DNA from: an uncultured Butyricicoccus sp.
GTDB taxonomy: Bacteria; Bacillota; Clostridia; Oscillospirales; Butyricicoccaceae
DNA: 24,174 bases
Assembly: GCA_947575935.1 (NCBI GenBank)
Contig: CANPPM010000004.1
Coordinates: 1-24,174, forward strand
Direction of reading: 5' to 3'
The position numbers were made by a program, and so were the translations under genes. The notes beneath the pieces are model-generated. The model made no database searches. It was not told the DNA's origin and was given only the letters and a program-made list of their open reading frames with translations. Positions 24,085 to 24,174 of this stretch are shown here, piece after piece. Position 1 is the first letter of the stretch, and every line of letters begins with the position of its first letter.

Positions 24085-24174
24085 TACTTTGCCTCCTTAG
24101 CAAATTAAGCCTCTGCTATTCCCTGCATTGGCTCCGTTTTGTGTTGCGCCGATTTCTCCTTTCAGTTGGCCAGA
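24085..24174 (-). promoter_or_regulatory. Flagellin leader with several GGA sites
   Basis: The 90 bases before the flagellin start contain the ribosome binding site AAGGAGG and three more GGA triplets (minus-strand sites at 24159-24157, 24135-24133 and 24122-24120; the one in the binding site is 24096-24094). No sigma-28 type promoter (TAAA...GCCGATAA) is visible, so the promoter is probably beyond the right edge. GGA-rich leaders are the usual target of CsrA, which represses flagellin translation in Bacillus. Confidence 0.35.

Noticed and set aside
22279..24108. A 609-codon open frame on the plus strand across the whole flagellin gene
   Set aside because: It is the mirror of the flagellin gene. 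Strong codon bias in flagellin avoids codons whose complements are stops, and the product has no known domain; the minus-strand protein is unmistakable flagellin.

Overview
The window looks like chromosomal DNA from a GC-rich, motile, spore-forming member of the Clostridia; an Oscillospiraceae/Ruminococcaceae-type anaerobe is the best guess. This rests on the yqfC-yqfD-phoH-ybeY-dgkA-era-yqzL-recO order, which is typical of endospore-forming Firmicutes, on AGGAGG-type ribosome binding sites, and on a flagellin gene at the right end. No rRNA, tRNA, CRISPR array, insertion sequence or integrase was seen. No gap without a gene exceeds about 300 bases.

Left part (1-4606): a truncated FtsE-like ABC ATPase reads leftward out of the window. 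Divergent from it is a secreted C39-type papain-fold protein with an Ala-rich stalk. Next comes a two-gene unit: an orphan ParA/Soj-type ATPase, then a protein with 4.5 copies of a 66-bp Ala/Pro/Glu repeat and a C-terminal ComFB domain. It is closed by a perfect-palindrome terminator. A DNA-3-methyladenine glycosylase (tag) follows.

Middle part (4691-14448, + strand): a housekeeping/sporulation cluster. It holds yqfC, yqfD, phoH, ybeY, dgkA, era, a 43-codon yqzL nested against recO, and mutS2 ending in a strong terminator. A MATE efflux transporter follows and converges on a NUDIX gene across a bidirectional-looking hairpin.

Right part (14517-24084, all - strand): read in the direction of transcription, the order is flagellin; a UUCG-tetraloop terminator; a 670-residue protein with sulfotransferase hallmarks; APS kinase (cysC); ATP sulfurylase (sat); a small Mor-type helix-turn-helix protein; a terminator; then a separate promoter driving a CPA2-type antiporter translationally coupled to a one-domain pyruvate-kinase-like protein; then a PHP-domain phosphatase and the NUDIX hydrolase.

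The most interesting reading is a self-contained sulfation module attached to flagellin. Sat and CysC would turn sulfate and ATP into PAPS. The large protein would transfer the sulfuryl group, with the adjacent flagellin or a glycan on it as the obvious candidate acceptor. The nearby PHP enzyme could dispose of the by-product PAP. No sulfate-reduction gene is present in the window, which fits PAPS being made for transfer rather than for assimilation. The acceptor and the PAP link are inference.
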